64,000 nucleotides of DNA from Denitromonas sp. (lineage in GTDB: Bacteria; Pseudomonadota; Gammaproteobacteria; Burkholderiales; Rhodocyclaceae): contig NZ_JAUCBR010000004.1 of the NCBI RefSeq assembly GCF_034676725.1, forward strand, positions 4,597,464 through 4,661,463, read 5' to 3'. How positions within the stretch are numbered: position 1 is the stretch's first letter; every line of letters begins with the position of its first letter. This document shows, piece after piece, positions 46,783 to 55,800 of the stretch. The notes below the pieces were generated by a model that was not told where the DNA came from, did not search any database, and saw only the letters and a program-made list of their open reading frames with translations. The translations under genes were made by a program, and so were the position numbers.

Positions 46783-48557
46783 AACGCATCGCCCTGCTGG
46801 GCATGCCCAACTGCGGCAAGTCCTCGCTGTTCAACCGCGTCACCGGCGCCTCGGCACGCATCGGCAACTGGCCGGGCATCACCGTCGACCTGATGCGCGC
46901 ACGCCTCCTGCTCGGCGGCCAGATGGTCGAGATGGTCGACCTGCCGGGCATCTACGACCTCAACGGCTACACCGACGACGAGCGCGTCGTGCGCGACTTC
47001 CTCGGCAGCCAGCCGGTCGATCTGCTGGTGATGGTGATCAACGCCACCCAAGCAGATCGCCAGCTGCGCCTGTTCCTGCAGGCGCGCACGCTCGGCGTAC
47101 CCATCGTGGTGCTGTTCAACATGGCCGACGAGGCCCGCCGCCTCGGCATCGGCATCGACCACGCAGCGTTCACCGAACACACCGGCGTCGCCGCCCACAG
47201 CATCAGCGCCAAGTTCGGTGACGGCGTCCCCGCCGCGCTTGCCCACATCGGCCGCAGCATCGCCGACAGCCAGGCCACCGTCGCCCGCTTCGATGCCCTG
47301 GCCGACGCCGATCTTGAGCAGGCCCTCGACCACCTCACCGAGCGGTGCATCGACACGCCGGTCACCCTGTCCGCCCGCCACACCGACACCATCGACCGCA
47401 TCGCCCTGCACCCGCTGCTCGGCCCGGCGGTTTTCATCGCCGCCATGGCGCTGGTATTCAACGCCGTTTTCCTGCTCGGCGCGCCGCTGCAGGAAGCCAT
47501 CGGCGGGGGCTTCGACTGGCTGCGCAGCCACGGCCTCGAACCGCTGCTCGCCCCGCTGCCCGTCTGGGCCAGCGGCTTCCTCATCGAGGGCATCTACGCG
47601 GGCGTGAGCACCGTGGCCACCTTCGTGCCGCTGATCGTGCTGTTCTTTTTCCTGATGGCCCTGGTCGAAGACTCCGGCTACCTCTCCCGCGCCGCCTTCC
47701 TGATGGACGCCTTCATGTCGCGCCTCGGGCTCGACGGGCGCAGCTTCGTCATGCTGGTGATGGGCTTCGGCTGCAACGTTCCGGCGCTGATGGGGACCCG
47801 CATCATGCGCGCCCGGCCGCTGCGCCTGCTGTCGATGCTGATCATCCCCCTGTCGCTGTGCTCGGCCCGGCTGCAGGTCTTCCTGTTCATCGGCGCGGCC
47901 GTCTTCCCGGCCGTGTGGGCGCCCTGGGCGCTGCTCAGCCTCTACCTGTTCAGCATCGCCGCCGCCGTCCTGACCGCCTGGCTGTTCCGCAAGCGCTTCG
48001 CCAGCAATGAACCCTTTGCCCTGGAACTGCCGCCCTATCGCTTGCCCACGCCGCGCCATGTGCTGCTGCGCGGCTGGCACGAGGTACGCCACTTCGTGCA
48101 CCGCGCCAGCCGCTTCATCGTCGCTGGCGTCGCCCTGGTGTGGCTGCTCACCCATCTGCCGGTCGGTGTCGACGCGGCGAGCACCGCCTCCTGGGCCGGC
48201 CAGATCGGCGGCTGGCTCGAGCCGCTGCTCCGCCCCATCGGCATCGACGCCCAGCTCACCCTGGCGCTGCTCTTTGGCTTTGTTGCCAAGGAGGTGATGA
48301 TCGGCGCCATGGCGGTCATCTTCGGCCAGGAAACCGGCGCGCTGGGCGACACCCTGGCCCAGCACATGGGCATCGCCCAGGCCTACAGCTTCATGCTCTT
48401 TACCCTGCTCTATACGCCCTGTCTGTCGACGCTGGCCACGTTGCACAGCGAGTCGCGCAGCTGGCGCTTCACCACGCTCGCCGTGGCCTGGCCGCTGGCG
48501 CTGGCCTGGGGCGTGGCCTGGGTGGCCTACACCGGGCTGAGCGCGCTGACCGGCTAG
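46779..48557 (+). CDS. feoB: FeoB, ferrous iron transporter with GTPase domain
   Basis: The 592-residue protein has an N-terminal G domain (GMPNCGKSS at 8-16, VDLPGIYDL, NMAD) and a membrane domain with the Cys-bearing core MGFGCNVPALMGTRIM and the second gate repeat (FVAKEVMIGAMAVIFGQE). It imports Fe2+. It is shorter than E. coli FeoB (773 residues), mainly through smaller loops and C-terminus, and no FeoC follows. Confidence 0.95.
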   Translation: MKRIALLGMPNCGKSSLFNRVTGASARIGNWPGITVDLMRARLLLGGQMVEMVDLPGIYDLNGYTDDERVVRDFLGSQPVDLLVMVINATQADRQLRLFLQARTLGVPIVVLFNMADEARRLGIGIDHAAFTEHTGVAAHSISAKFGDGVPAALAHIGRSIADSQATVARFDALADADLEQALDHLTERCIDTPVTLSARHTDTIDRIALHPLLGPAVFIAAMALVFNAVFLLGAPLQEAIGGGFDWLRSHGLEPLLAPLPVWASGFLIEGIYAGVSTVATFVPLIVLFFFLMALVEDSGYLSRAAFLMDAFMSRLGLDGRSFVMLVMGFGCNVPALMGTRIMRARPLRLLSMLIIPLSLCSARLQVFLFIGAAVFPAVWAPWALLSLYLFSIAAAVLTAWLFRKRFASNEPFALELPPYRLPTPRHVLLRGWHEVRHFVHRASRFIVAGVALVWLLTHLPVGVDAASTASWAGQIGGWLEPLLRPIGIDAQLTLALLFGFVAKEVMIGAMAVIFGQETGALGDTLAQHMGIAQAYSFMLFTLLYTPCLSTLATLHSESRSWRFTTLAVAWPLALAWGVAWVAYTGLSALTG

Positions 48558-48677
48558 GCGCCACGCGCGCCATCGCCGGCCACCATGGCGACGACGTATC
48601 ATGAGGGCACCGATCCATCGACCCCAGGGGCGCCCTCTTGACACGCGTTCGACCGACGAACCCAAACCGCAGGCTTT

Positions 48678-49781
48678 TTGCAGCGCCAGTACCTGCGCCT
48701 GACCGGCCGCTTGCGGCGCGCCACCGACCACACCGACGGCGAAGCCGCCGACCAGCGCCTTGACTTTGCCGATGTCAGCCTCTCGCACCTCGGCCCCTCG
48801 CCCGTCGACACCCCGTTGACCCGCGCACCGCTGCCGCCCGGCGACCCGCGAGTGCTGGCCCGCGATGCGGCCCGCGCGGCCATCGAGCACGCCCACGCCG
48901 CCTGGCGCGACGGCCGGCCACGCCTGATCGCACTCACCGGCCCGAGCGGCTGCGGGCTGAGCACCCTGCTCAACCAGATTCCCACCTGGTTTGGTGACGA
49001 CACCACCATCTTGCGGATCGACCTGCAACGCCGCCCCACCACGGCCGGCGATGCCCTCGCGCGCATCACCGAGGGCTTCGGCGCCCCCGCGACCGGCGAG
49101 GCCCTCGACGACGCCGTCGCCTGCCTCAACGCCGAAGCCCCCCGGCTGATCCTGGTGGACAACGGTCACTACCTGTACTCGCGGCTGATGGGCAGCAATG
49201 ACGGCATTCGCGCGCTGCAAGGCCTGATGGTCGCCACCCAGGGCCACCACCTGTGGCTACTCGCCTGCGAAACCCAGGCCTGGCGGCGCCAGTGCGACGC
49301 GGTGCGTACCGACCGCTACTTCGACGACATCATCACACTCGACTACCTGACCCGCGACGACATCGCCGCCCTGATTGCCGCGCGCCCCCCGACGCCGCCG
49401 ATGGACGACGACCAGCTCGACACCTTGTTCAAGACTTCGCGCGGGCATCCGGCCCTTGCCCTGCACCTCGCCGAACGCGCACTGGGCGCGGACGCGGCGC
49501 GCATCCCCGCGCCTTTCGACGAATCGCCGCTGCGCGAACTCGAACGCACCGAACTGCTCGCCCTGGCCGAGATCTCCGCCCACGGCGTCCTCACCGCCGC
49601 CGACCTGCAATCGATCTTCCGGCGCGACAGCCAGGGCATCAACATCCTGCTCCACCACCTGCGCCAATGCAGCCTGATCGCCGTCGAGCCCCGCGACGGC
49701 GCCGAACCCGGCTACCGGCTGCAACCCCTGCTCGCCCCGGTCATCAACGCCCACCTCGTGCGCGCCAACTACCTCTACTGA
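48678..49781 (+). CDS. AAA/STAND-like P-loop protein with degenerate Walker A and winged-helix C-terminus
   Basis: The 367-residue protein is not matched to a named gene. A P-loop domain shows GPSGCGLST at 88-96, in which the essential Walker A lysine is Leu94, and a Walker B-like RLILVDN near residue 155. Later, LDYLTRDDIAALI and GHPALALHLAERAL resemble the lid region of ExeA/STAND ATPases. The last 80 residues look like a winged helix (LLALAEISAHGVLTAADLQS, LLHHLRQCSLIAVEP). TTG 48678 is the first in-frame start after a stop; protein-like sequence may begin further upstream in another frame (GTTCGAC at 48647 again), so the N-terminus is uncertain. The next gene, an MscS channel, follows after 6 bp, suggesting one unit. 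Function unknown. Confidence 0.65.
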   Translation: MQRQYLRLTGRLRRATDHTDGEAADQRLDFADVSLSHLGPSPVDTPLTRAPLPPGDPRVLARDAARAAIEHAHAAWRDGRPRLIALTGPSGCGLSTLLNQIPTWFGDDTTILRIDLQRRPTTAGDALARITEGFGAPATGEALDDAVACLNAEAPRLILVDNGHYLYSRLMGSNDGIRALQGLMVATQGHHLWLLACETQAWRRQCDAVRTDRYFDDIITLDYLTRDDIAALIAARPPTPPMDDDQLDTLFKTSRGHPALALHLAERALGADAARIPAPFDESPLRELERTELLALAEISAHGVLTAADLQSIFRRDSQGINILLHHLRQCSLIAVEPRDGAEPGYRLQPLLAPVINAHLVRANYLY

Positions 49782-49787
49782 GCCGCC

Positions 49788-50609
49788 ATGGAAGACCAAA
49801 CGCTCGCCCAACTGCTGACGCTGCTCTCCTTCCGCCACCTGGTCGAAGCGGTGGTGGTCATTGCATTCGCCGCGCTACTGGTGCGCGGCGTCCGCTTCGC
49901 GCTCGACACCCTCGCCGAGCGCTACCCGCGTGCCCGCCTGCAGCTGACCCAGGGCTTCCCGGCCATCCGCCTGCTGATCTGGGTCGCCACCATCGTCTTC
50001 ATCGCGATGGTCATCGTTCGCCCGCCCGACAGCGTCATGTTCGCGCTGCTCGGCTCCCTCAGCCTCGCCGTCGGCCTCGCCGCGCAGGATGGCATCCGCA
50101 ACCTGATCGCCGGCGTGGTGATGATCTTCAACCCCCCCTTTCGTACCGGCGACATGATCCAGTTTGGCGGCCACTACGGCGAAGTCGTGCGCCTCGACCT
50201 CTCCGCCACCTGGCTGCGCACCTTCGACGACAACACGGTAATGATCCCCAACGCCGAGTTCCTCAAGGGCGCGGTGGCCAACAGCAACAGCGGCGCACTC
50301 GACGAAATGGTGGTCATCCCCATCGACCTGCCCTGGCCCTGCCCGGTGGCCGAAGCCCGCACCATCGCCGCCGACGCCGCCCGCGCATCGCCCTACTGCT
50401 ACCTGAAAAAGCCGGTCAACGTCGTCGTCTCCCAACGCCAGGAACTCGGCCAGCTCGTGGTCAGGCTGACGATCAAGGCGTATGTCGTGGACGTGCGGCT
50501 CGAACGGGTCATGGCCAGCGATATTACGGAGCGGACACTCGAAGCCTTGGCCGAGCGCCAACCCACATCTTCGCCGGCCGTGCAGGCGGCGCCGGGCACC
50601 GCGGAATGA
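49788..50609 (+). CDS. MscS-family mechanosensitive channel
   Basis: The 273-residue protein has three hydrophobic segments (HLVEAVVVIAFAALLVRGVR, AIRLLIWVATIVFIAMVIV, and the pore helix) with the MscS signature LSLAVGLAAQDGIRNLIAGV and the beta domain (PFRTGDMIQFGGHYGEVVRL, NTVMIPNAEFLKGAVAN). It is a small MscS of the kind that opens under membrane tension. It follows the degenerate ATPase gene by 6 bp. Confidence 0.88.
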   Translation: MEDQTLAQLLTLLSFRHLVEAVVVIAFAALLVRGVRFALDTLAERYPRARLQLTQGFPAIRLLIWVATIVFIAMVIVRPPDSVMFALLGSLSLAVGLAAQDGIRNLIAGVVMIFNPPFRTGDMIQFGGHYGEVVRLDLSATWLRTFDDNTVMIPNAEFLKGAVANSNSGALDEMVVIPIDLPWPCPVAEARTIAADAARASPYCYLKKPVNVVVSQRQELGQLVVRLTIKAYVVDVRLERVMASDITERTLEALAERQPTSSPAVQAAPGTAE

Positions 50610-50640
50610 AAAAAGCGCATGGCTTGGTCATGCGCCCTTC
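50609..50640 (+). terminator. Probable terminator after the MscS gene
   Basis: A run of A, then stem GCGCATG / CATGCGC with a seven-base loop, starting at the stop codon. The T run after it is weak (CCTTCCTG). Confidence 0.45.
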
Positions 50641-50703
50641 CTGCTACTGGATGGCGGCAGATACTTCCCGCCTGAAGAACCGACTCACTGGACTGGTGAG
50701 CCT

Positions 50704-50925
50704 TAGGGCGTGTTCACAGTAGATCCAGCAGCCCCGCTCGCCTGCCTTGGCACCCAGAGCAAGGAGGCGCAACGCAGCAATGGGTGCCAAGGCAGGCGAG
50801 CCCTTCGGGTTGGGCCCGAATGCGTCCGCTACTGTGTTGCGCTCCTTGCTCTGGGGGCCCGCGCGCCTTGTATCGGGCGCATTCGGGCCCAACGGGGCTA
50901 CTGAATCTACAGTGAACACGCCCTA
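50704..50925. mobile_element. 222-bp MITE-like element with terminal and nested inverted repeats
   Basis: The ends are 21-bp inverted repeats with one mismatch (left TAGGGCGTGTTCACAGTAGA..., right the complement with T for A at position 15). Inside are a perfect 20-bp inverted repeat (50737-50756 with 50781-50800), a 20-bp pair with one bulge (50753-50773 with 50836-50855) and a perfect 16-bp pair (50809-50824 with 50878-50893). No open frame codes for a transposase. TA at both ends may be the duplicated target. The element marks the border between core genes and the accessory region. Confidence 0.8.
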
Positions 50926-50964
50926 GTTTAAAGCCTTGCGGATTGTAGCTAGAACAAGCGGGAT

Positions 50965-51306
50965 CTACGCGCCCAGCAACCTTCTTGCCAGCACCGACTG
51001 CATATCACGGCGCCCATCAGCAATCAGGTAGATGATGACCTGGATACCCGTGACACGATAGATCACGCGATACGGTTTGAAGAAGGTCTGGCGGTATTCC
51101 TTGATTCCAAGGCCGACCAGTTCCTTCGGATAGCTGCCGCGCTCCGGGAATGTCGACAGGCTCTCGACAACGCCCATCAACTCATCCAACACGTGGTTGG
51201 CGCTGGTCACGCAGTCGAATTCGGAGATGTAGTCGTGAATGGCCTCCAAGTCCTGCTCGGCCCCCTCGGTGAGCAGGACATCGAACTTGGCAGATGTCTC
51301 TGCTAT
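50965..51306 (-). CDS. ParE/RelE-type toxin whose expected start codon is ATA
   Basis: The protein of 94-113 residues has the RelE/ParE core (EYRQTFFKPYRVIYRV, VIIYLIADGRRDMQSVLARR). The conserved first strand (AETSAKFDVLLTEGAEQDLE) is present upstream of the first accepted start, TTG 51249. In the full frame the codon at the expected start is ATA (51306-51304), fused to the antitoxin stop as TGATA, where TGATG is usual. So either translation starts at ATA at low level, or a shorter protein without strand 1 is made from TTG. ParE toxins act on gyrase and RelE toxins on mRNA; which applies here is open. The toxin may be weakened or inactive. Confidence 0.75.
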   Translation of the reverse strand: MAETSAKFDVLLTEGAEQDLEAIHDYISEFDCVTSANHVLDELMGVVESLSTFPERGSYPKELVGLGIKEYRQTFFKPYRVIYRVTGIQVIIYLIADGRRDMQSVLARRLLGA

Positions 51307-51581
51307 CAGACTGAGGCTTGCTTGGCGCGGAGGCGGGCAACGACGTCAGCCACAGGCTTGACCTTGCCAGCGACGACATCCTGATTGCCCAGCGCGAGGA
51401 TCTTTAGCAAGGCCAGTGTTTCTTGCGTCTCTTCGAACGAAGCGACGTCCTGCAGCACGGCCTTCGCTTCACCGTTTTGAGTGATGACCATCGGTTCGCG
51501 CTGCTCCGCGAGGTGCGTCAGAACCTCGGCCGCATTAGCTTTGAGATAGCTGATCGGCTTGACTTGCGACGAGTAGCGCAT
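51306..51581 (-). CDS. Phd/YefM-type antitoxin
   Basis: The 91-residue protein has the Phd/YefM N-terminal DNA-binding domain (VKPISYLKANAAEVLTHLAE, REPMVITQNGEAKAVLQD) and a C-terminal toxin-binding tail (LLKILALGNQDVVAGKVKPV). It would neutralise the overlapping toxin and repress the operon. It lies 25 bp downstream of jetD on the same strand. Confidence 0.88.
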   Translation of the reverse strand: MRYSSQVKPISYLKANAAEVLTHLAEQREPMVITQNGEAKAVLQDVASFEETQETLALLKILALGNQDVVAGKVKPVADVVARLRAKQASV

Positions 51582-51606
51582 GACTGAACTCCAGACTCAA
51601 TAAGGA

Positions 51607-52839
51607 CTAAATATAGTCTTTTTGTGGTCCTTCAACAAGGCCGCCTGAACCAGATGCGGTAGTGTCCTCAAGAAGATGAAGACGATGAGCTAGCCAGTGG
51701 AAACCGATGTGCTCCTGCTCTAACCGCAGCGCAGGGCGAATGCGGTTGTCGCGCAGGTCGTCGTAGAGGGTTCGCTCCTCAGGCGTGAGTCGGTGCAAGT
51801 CCACGCGAAGGGGCTTGTCCTCACTTCCCCAAATGGCAACGTGCGCATCGAGCGTGGCCCTGTCCATCAAGAACGAAACCACGTGGTCAAAGTGGCCACG
51901 AAGCTGATCCAGAATGCCAAAGCCATGCGTGTCGATATCACCCCAGTAATGGATTGAGCGGCGCTTCAACCAATGACTGCGGGCCACTGCATCCCAACCA
52001 TAACCAGCACCGAATATCACGATGGAATTACATGTCGGCGGAAAAGCCAGGAAGTTAGTCTCGTTCTCTGTGATGAATATACGCTGCACGTCGAGATCCA
52101 GGCGACTGAAGCTATCGGCATCCAGCGTCATGTCAGGGAATGTCAACCCGGGCACGATCCGAATTGTCGGATCAAGCACACGGAAGCGAATGCGCGTCGG
52201 CTTTTCCAGAAAACCGTATCGCGCAGAAAACTGACTGATACCGGTTTTTCCAGAATCCACTGCATCGGCAGGTAATGCCAGATCGAGTAATTCGGCCAGT
52301 ACGCCACGATGGATTTCGATGAATTTGCTGTGAACGCCGGGCATGTCCACCTGGCGCAAATAAACGCCAGGACGCGGATGCTCGACAAGCCACGTCACAA
52401 CAGCCAGCAAGCGGGGCCATTCGACAGACAGCGCCAGTGCCTGCAGTGGGCGCTTCTCCAACCAGGGCAGCAAGGCTGGATGCGTTTGCCGAGTGGTGGA
52501 AACTTGAGCCGAAAAGCGTTCCCAGTCTTTGCGTTTGCCTAGCCAGGTCAACGCATCTTCAAGCGTCTCGACCCACACGCAAGCCGGCAATTTCTGCGCG
52601 CCCTGGACACGGTGGCGAAACGCCTGCCACTCCACGCGCACGGAATCCATCGCGGCCAACTCGGTGGCCCATTCGCGAACTTCGTTAAAGCGATCAGTAA
52701 TGTCCGCCGAATTTGGGGACTTGATAGCTAGGCGTAAAGGAAAACGCACATTGCCTGTCACTGCATCCCGTAGCAGTTCGCCGCGGTCCCAAAGCCGCGC
52801 CAACTGCGCTGTCAATTCTTTCGGGCCAGTCCAAGTCAC
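51607..52839 (-). CDS. jetD: Wadjet system nuclease subunit JetD (DUF3322/DUF2220)
   Basis: The 410-residue protein has an N-terminal DUF3322-like arm (PKELTAQLARLWDRGELLRD) and a C-terminal Toprim-type nuclease domain, with the acidic residues in FITENETNFLAF (Glu) and YWGDIDTHGFGILDQLR (Asp-x-Asp). JetD cleaves plasmid DNA after the JetABC complex has sensed its small circular form. Translation starts at GTG 52839, overlapping the jetC stop as GTGA. Last gene of the jet operon. Confidence 0.93.
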   Translation of the reverse strand: MTWTGPKELTAQLARLWDRGELLRDAVTGNVRFPLRLAIKSPNSADITDRFNEVREWATELAAMDSVRVEWQAFRHRVQGAQKLPACVWVETLEDALTWLGKRKDWERFSAQVSTTRQTHPALLPWLEKRPLQALALSVEWPRLLAVVTWLVEHPRPGVYLRQVDMPGVHSKFIEIHRGVLAELLDLALPADAVDSGKTGISQFSARYGFLEKPTRIRFRVLDPTIRIVPGLTFPDMTLDADSFSRLDLDVQRIFITENETNFLAFPPTCNSIVIFGAGYGWDAVARSHWLKRRSIHYWGDIDTHGFGILDQLRGHFDHVVSFLMDRATLDAHVAIWGSEDKPLRVDLHRLTPEERTLYDDLRDNRIRPALRLEQEHIGFHWLAHRLHLLEDTTASGSGGLVEGPQKDYI

Positions 52840-55800
52840 GGCTCAGACTCCTGCGTAGATGGGGCTGGCATTACGGCCTTCTGCGCCCGGTACTCCTCGA
52901 TGGACAGATTGCGCAGTTTCGAGGCTCGCCCACCTTCGTTATGGACAAACCCGACACTGGAAACATAGGGTTCGATGATGTGGATTTTCTGCAGTGGCGT
53001 CACGATCAACAGCTGCAGGTTGAGTTGCCGAAACAACTTCAGCCCGTACTGGGCAGATTCATCCGAACCACGCCCGAACGCCTCATCAATCACCACGAAG
53101 CGGAAGGAACGAGAGCGGACCGCCCCCCACTCCAAGCCAAACTGGTAGGCCAGACTGGCAGCCAGAATGGTGTAGGCCAATTTCTCTTTTTGCCCACCCG
53201 ACTTGCCGCCGGAGTCTGAATAATGCTCGTGTTCGCTGTTGTCCTCACGCCAGCGCTCGCTGGCGGCGAAAAAGAACCAGTTGCGCACATCGGTGACTTT
53301 CGACGTCCAGCGGCGATCCTGCTCGGATAAGCCTTCGCGCCCCCGGAAGCGGTCAATGATGGCCTTGACCTGCAGAAACTTGGCTTCGGAATATTGCGCA
53401 TCATCCGAGCCTGTTACCGCCCCTTCGGTGCACGCGCGCAACGCCTGCTGAAAGTCGCGGATTTCGGCATCGGGGCTGATCTGCGATTCCAGTACGATGT
53501 AGCGCCCGGGGTTGTAGTCGATCTCGCCCAACGACATGTTGATATGAGCGATGCGCTCCTTGATGGTTTCACGCTCGCGTGCCAGCTGGGCGTTGAAGTT
53601 GGCGATTTCGTTGATGGTATTGACGTTGAGCAGTTCCTTGAAACGCGCCACAAAACGCGGCAGATCATCACGGTTTAACTGGGTCAGCAGACTTTCGTAC
53701 TCGAATGCGGCCGCGAGGCTGGCATCCATCTCGGCCGTTTCAAGCTTGTACGCCTCCTTGAAGGAGGCCATGGCCTTGATGATTTTCTCGGCCAGTCGAT
53801 TCACGGCCTTGGTTTCGTTGTCGATCCGGATTTGCAGCCAGCTACGTACATCCTGCTCGCGGTTATCGCAGGACTCCACCGTCAGTTGATGCTCCCCCAG
53901 CGCCTCGGCACGCATGGCGTCGAGCGTCGCAGCCAACGCCTCATCGACGACGGTATCGGCAAGCAATGCCTCCGTTTGTCCGCGCAATGCCTGTGCGTCC
54001 GAGCGGCGCTGCTCGAGCTTGGCCCGCTTCTCCCGCGCCGCCTGCAGCGCCTCCCCGGAACCCTTCTGAGCCTCCTGCAAGGTACGTAGCTTGTCGTTCA
54101 ACTGCTTGAGCACGTCCGATGCCGCTTCCAGGCGCCGGCGCTCCTCCGTCAGTTGCGCAATCTCGGTGGCAACACTGGCCCAATCCAGCTCATCGAAAGC
54201 CGTGAATTCATCAAGGCGGCTCAGCGCGTCCAGACGGGTGGTCAGCGCTTCGCGCTCCTTCTGAATGTCATCAATCTGGCTGCCAATCTCGCCCAGTCGC
54301 GTTTCGAGCTGGTGACGCTTGGCCTCCAGTACCGCGATCTTGGCGCTGTTGCTCCAGCCCAGCACATACCGACTTCGGTCATCAATGCGGTGGCGGTCGT
54401 CCTTTTCATGACGACCACTGGGGTCCTTGATCTGGCCGGCGCGGGTGATCGCACGCGTCTCACGGCGGAACTGCTCCTGCGTCGCGCAGCACGCCACATC
54501 GAAACGGTGGGCCAATTCGCGCTCAAGCCAGTCGTACTGTGGGGCATCGGGCTTGATCGCCAGTTTCCGGACCAGCGAGTCGCGATGCAGACCAGGTAGT
54601 TCAGCAGCTTTGCGCGAGCGCACATGAAAATACACCAGGCGACCCCGCAGATGCGCGCCATCGACCCACTCAGCCACCGCCTTGTAATGGACGTCGGGCA
54701 CCAGCAGCGCCAGGCCAAAGCCACGCAGCAGCCGCTCGGCTGCCCCTTCCCAGTCGCGCTCGTCGTCTCGCACCTGAATCAGCTCGCCGACAAAGGGCAT
54801 GTCGTCCACGTCCAGATCCAGCGCCGAACACAGCGCCGCACGGATCTGGATCTGCCGGTCATCGATATTGCTGCGGCGACGCTTGAGGCTGTCGATTTCC
54901 ACGCTCAACTGTTCGTGTTCCAGCTTGCCCTGACGCAGGGTCACACCAAGCTCGGTCAACACGTTCTGCAGATCAGCCTCGCGGCTGCGCGCTTCTTCTC
55001 GCCAATGTTGATATTTGCCACGCTGCGCGACGAAGCTCGCGGTGTCGGTGGCCACCGGCTCACCCAGCACGGCAGCCAAGGCCGCGTAGCGCCCAGCCTT
55101 GGCTTTGCGCGCATCCCGCATCAGTTCTTTCTTGCGAATCTCAACTCCAAGCCGCTCCAGCCGGTCGCCACCATTGGCATGGATCGCCTGCTTCAACTCG
55201 TCGATCTGATGACCATGGTCCTCATGCGCCGCATAGAGCTTGTTCACCTGCGCATCCACGCGCGCCCAGTCATCGGCCAACCCGTCGAGCCGCTTGTCAA
55301 TCAAGCCGAGCTTCAACGCCGCAAAGTGAGGCCGCAGAGACTCCCGACACGCACGCAGCCCATCCACCTCCGCCACCAACGCGCCATGACGGTCGCAGTC
55401 GGCGATCAAGGGCGTGAGCAGCTCGACCTGCTGCTGGGTCTTCAGCACCGCCTGATGGGCGCGGTTGAGATCGTCGAAATGACCGATCAAGGCCTGAATG
55501 CGCGGCGCCACCTCAAAGGGCTCCAGCATATGGCTGCGCACGAAATCCGTCAGGTTGCCTACGGACTTCATCGACACCGTCTGGTGGAACAATTCCAGAG
55601 CCTGATCGTTTTCAATACCAAAACGTCGGCGGAACCAGGCCGCATAGGGTGGAAAGGTATCGTTAATCTCGGCGCCCAGCACCCTCAGTCGCTTTTTCAG
55701 GGCATTGATATCCGAACCGAAGCTGGAAAAATCGGCGGCAACCGACAGTGCACGCTCGGCCCCAAGAAAAAACCGCGCCGGTTGCCCTTGCGCATCTTTC

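Noticed and set aside
46608..49250. An 880-codon open frame on the minus strand opposite feoA-feoB and the ATPase gene
   Set aside because: It is the mirror of well-supported genes in GC-rich DNA; its Gln/Gly/Arg/His-rich translation has no domain pattern.
50644..50919. Short frames of 64-91 codons on both strands at the 222-bp element
   Set aside because: The two strands give similar peptides only because of the inverted repeats; no coding evidence.
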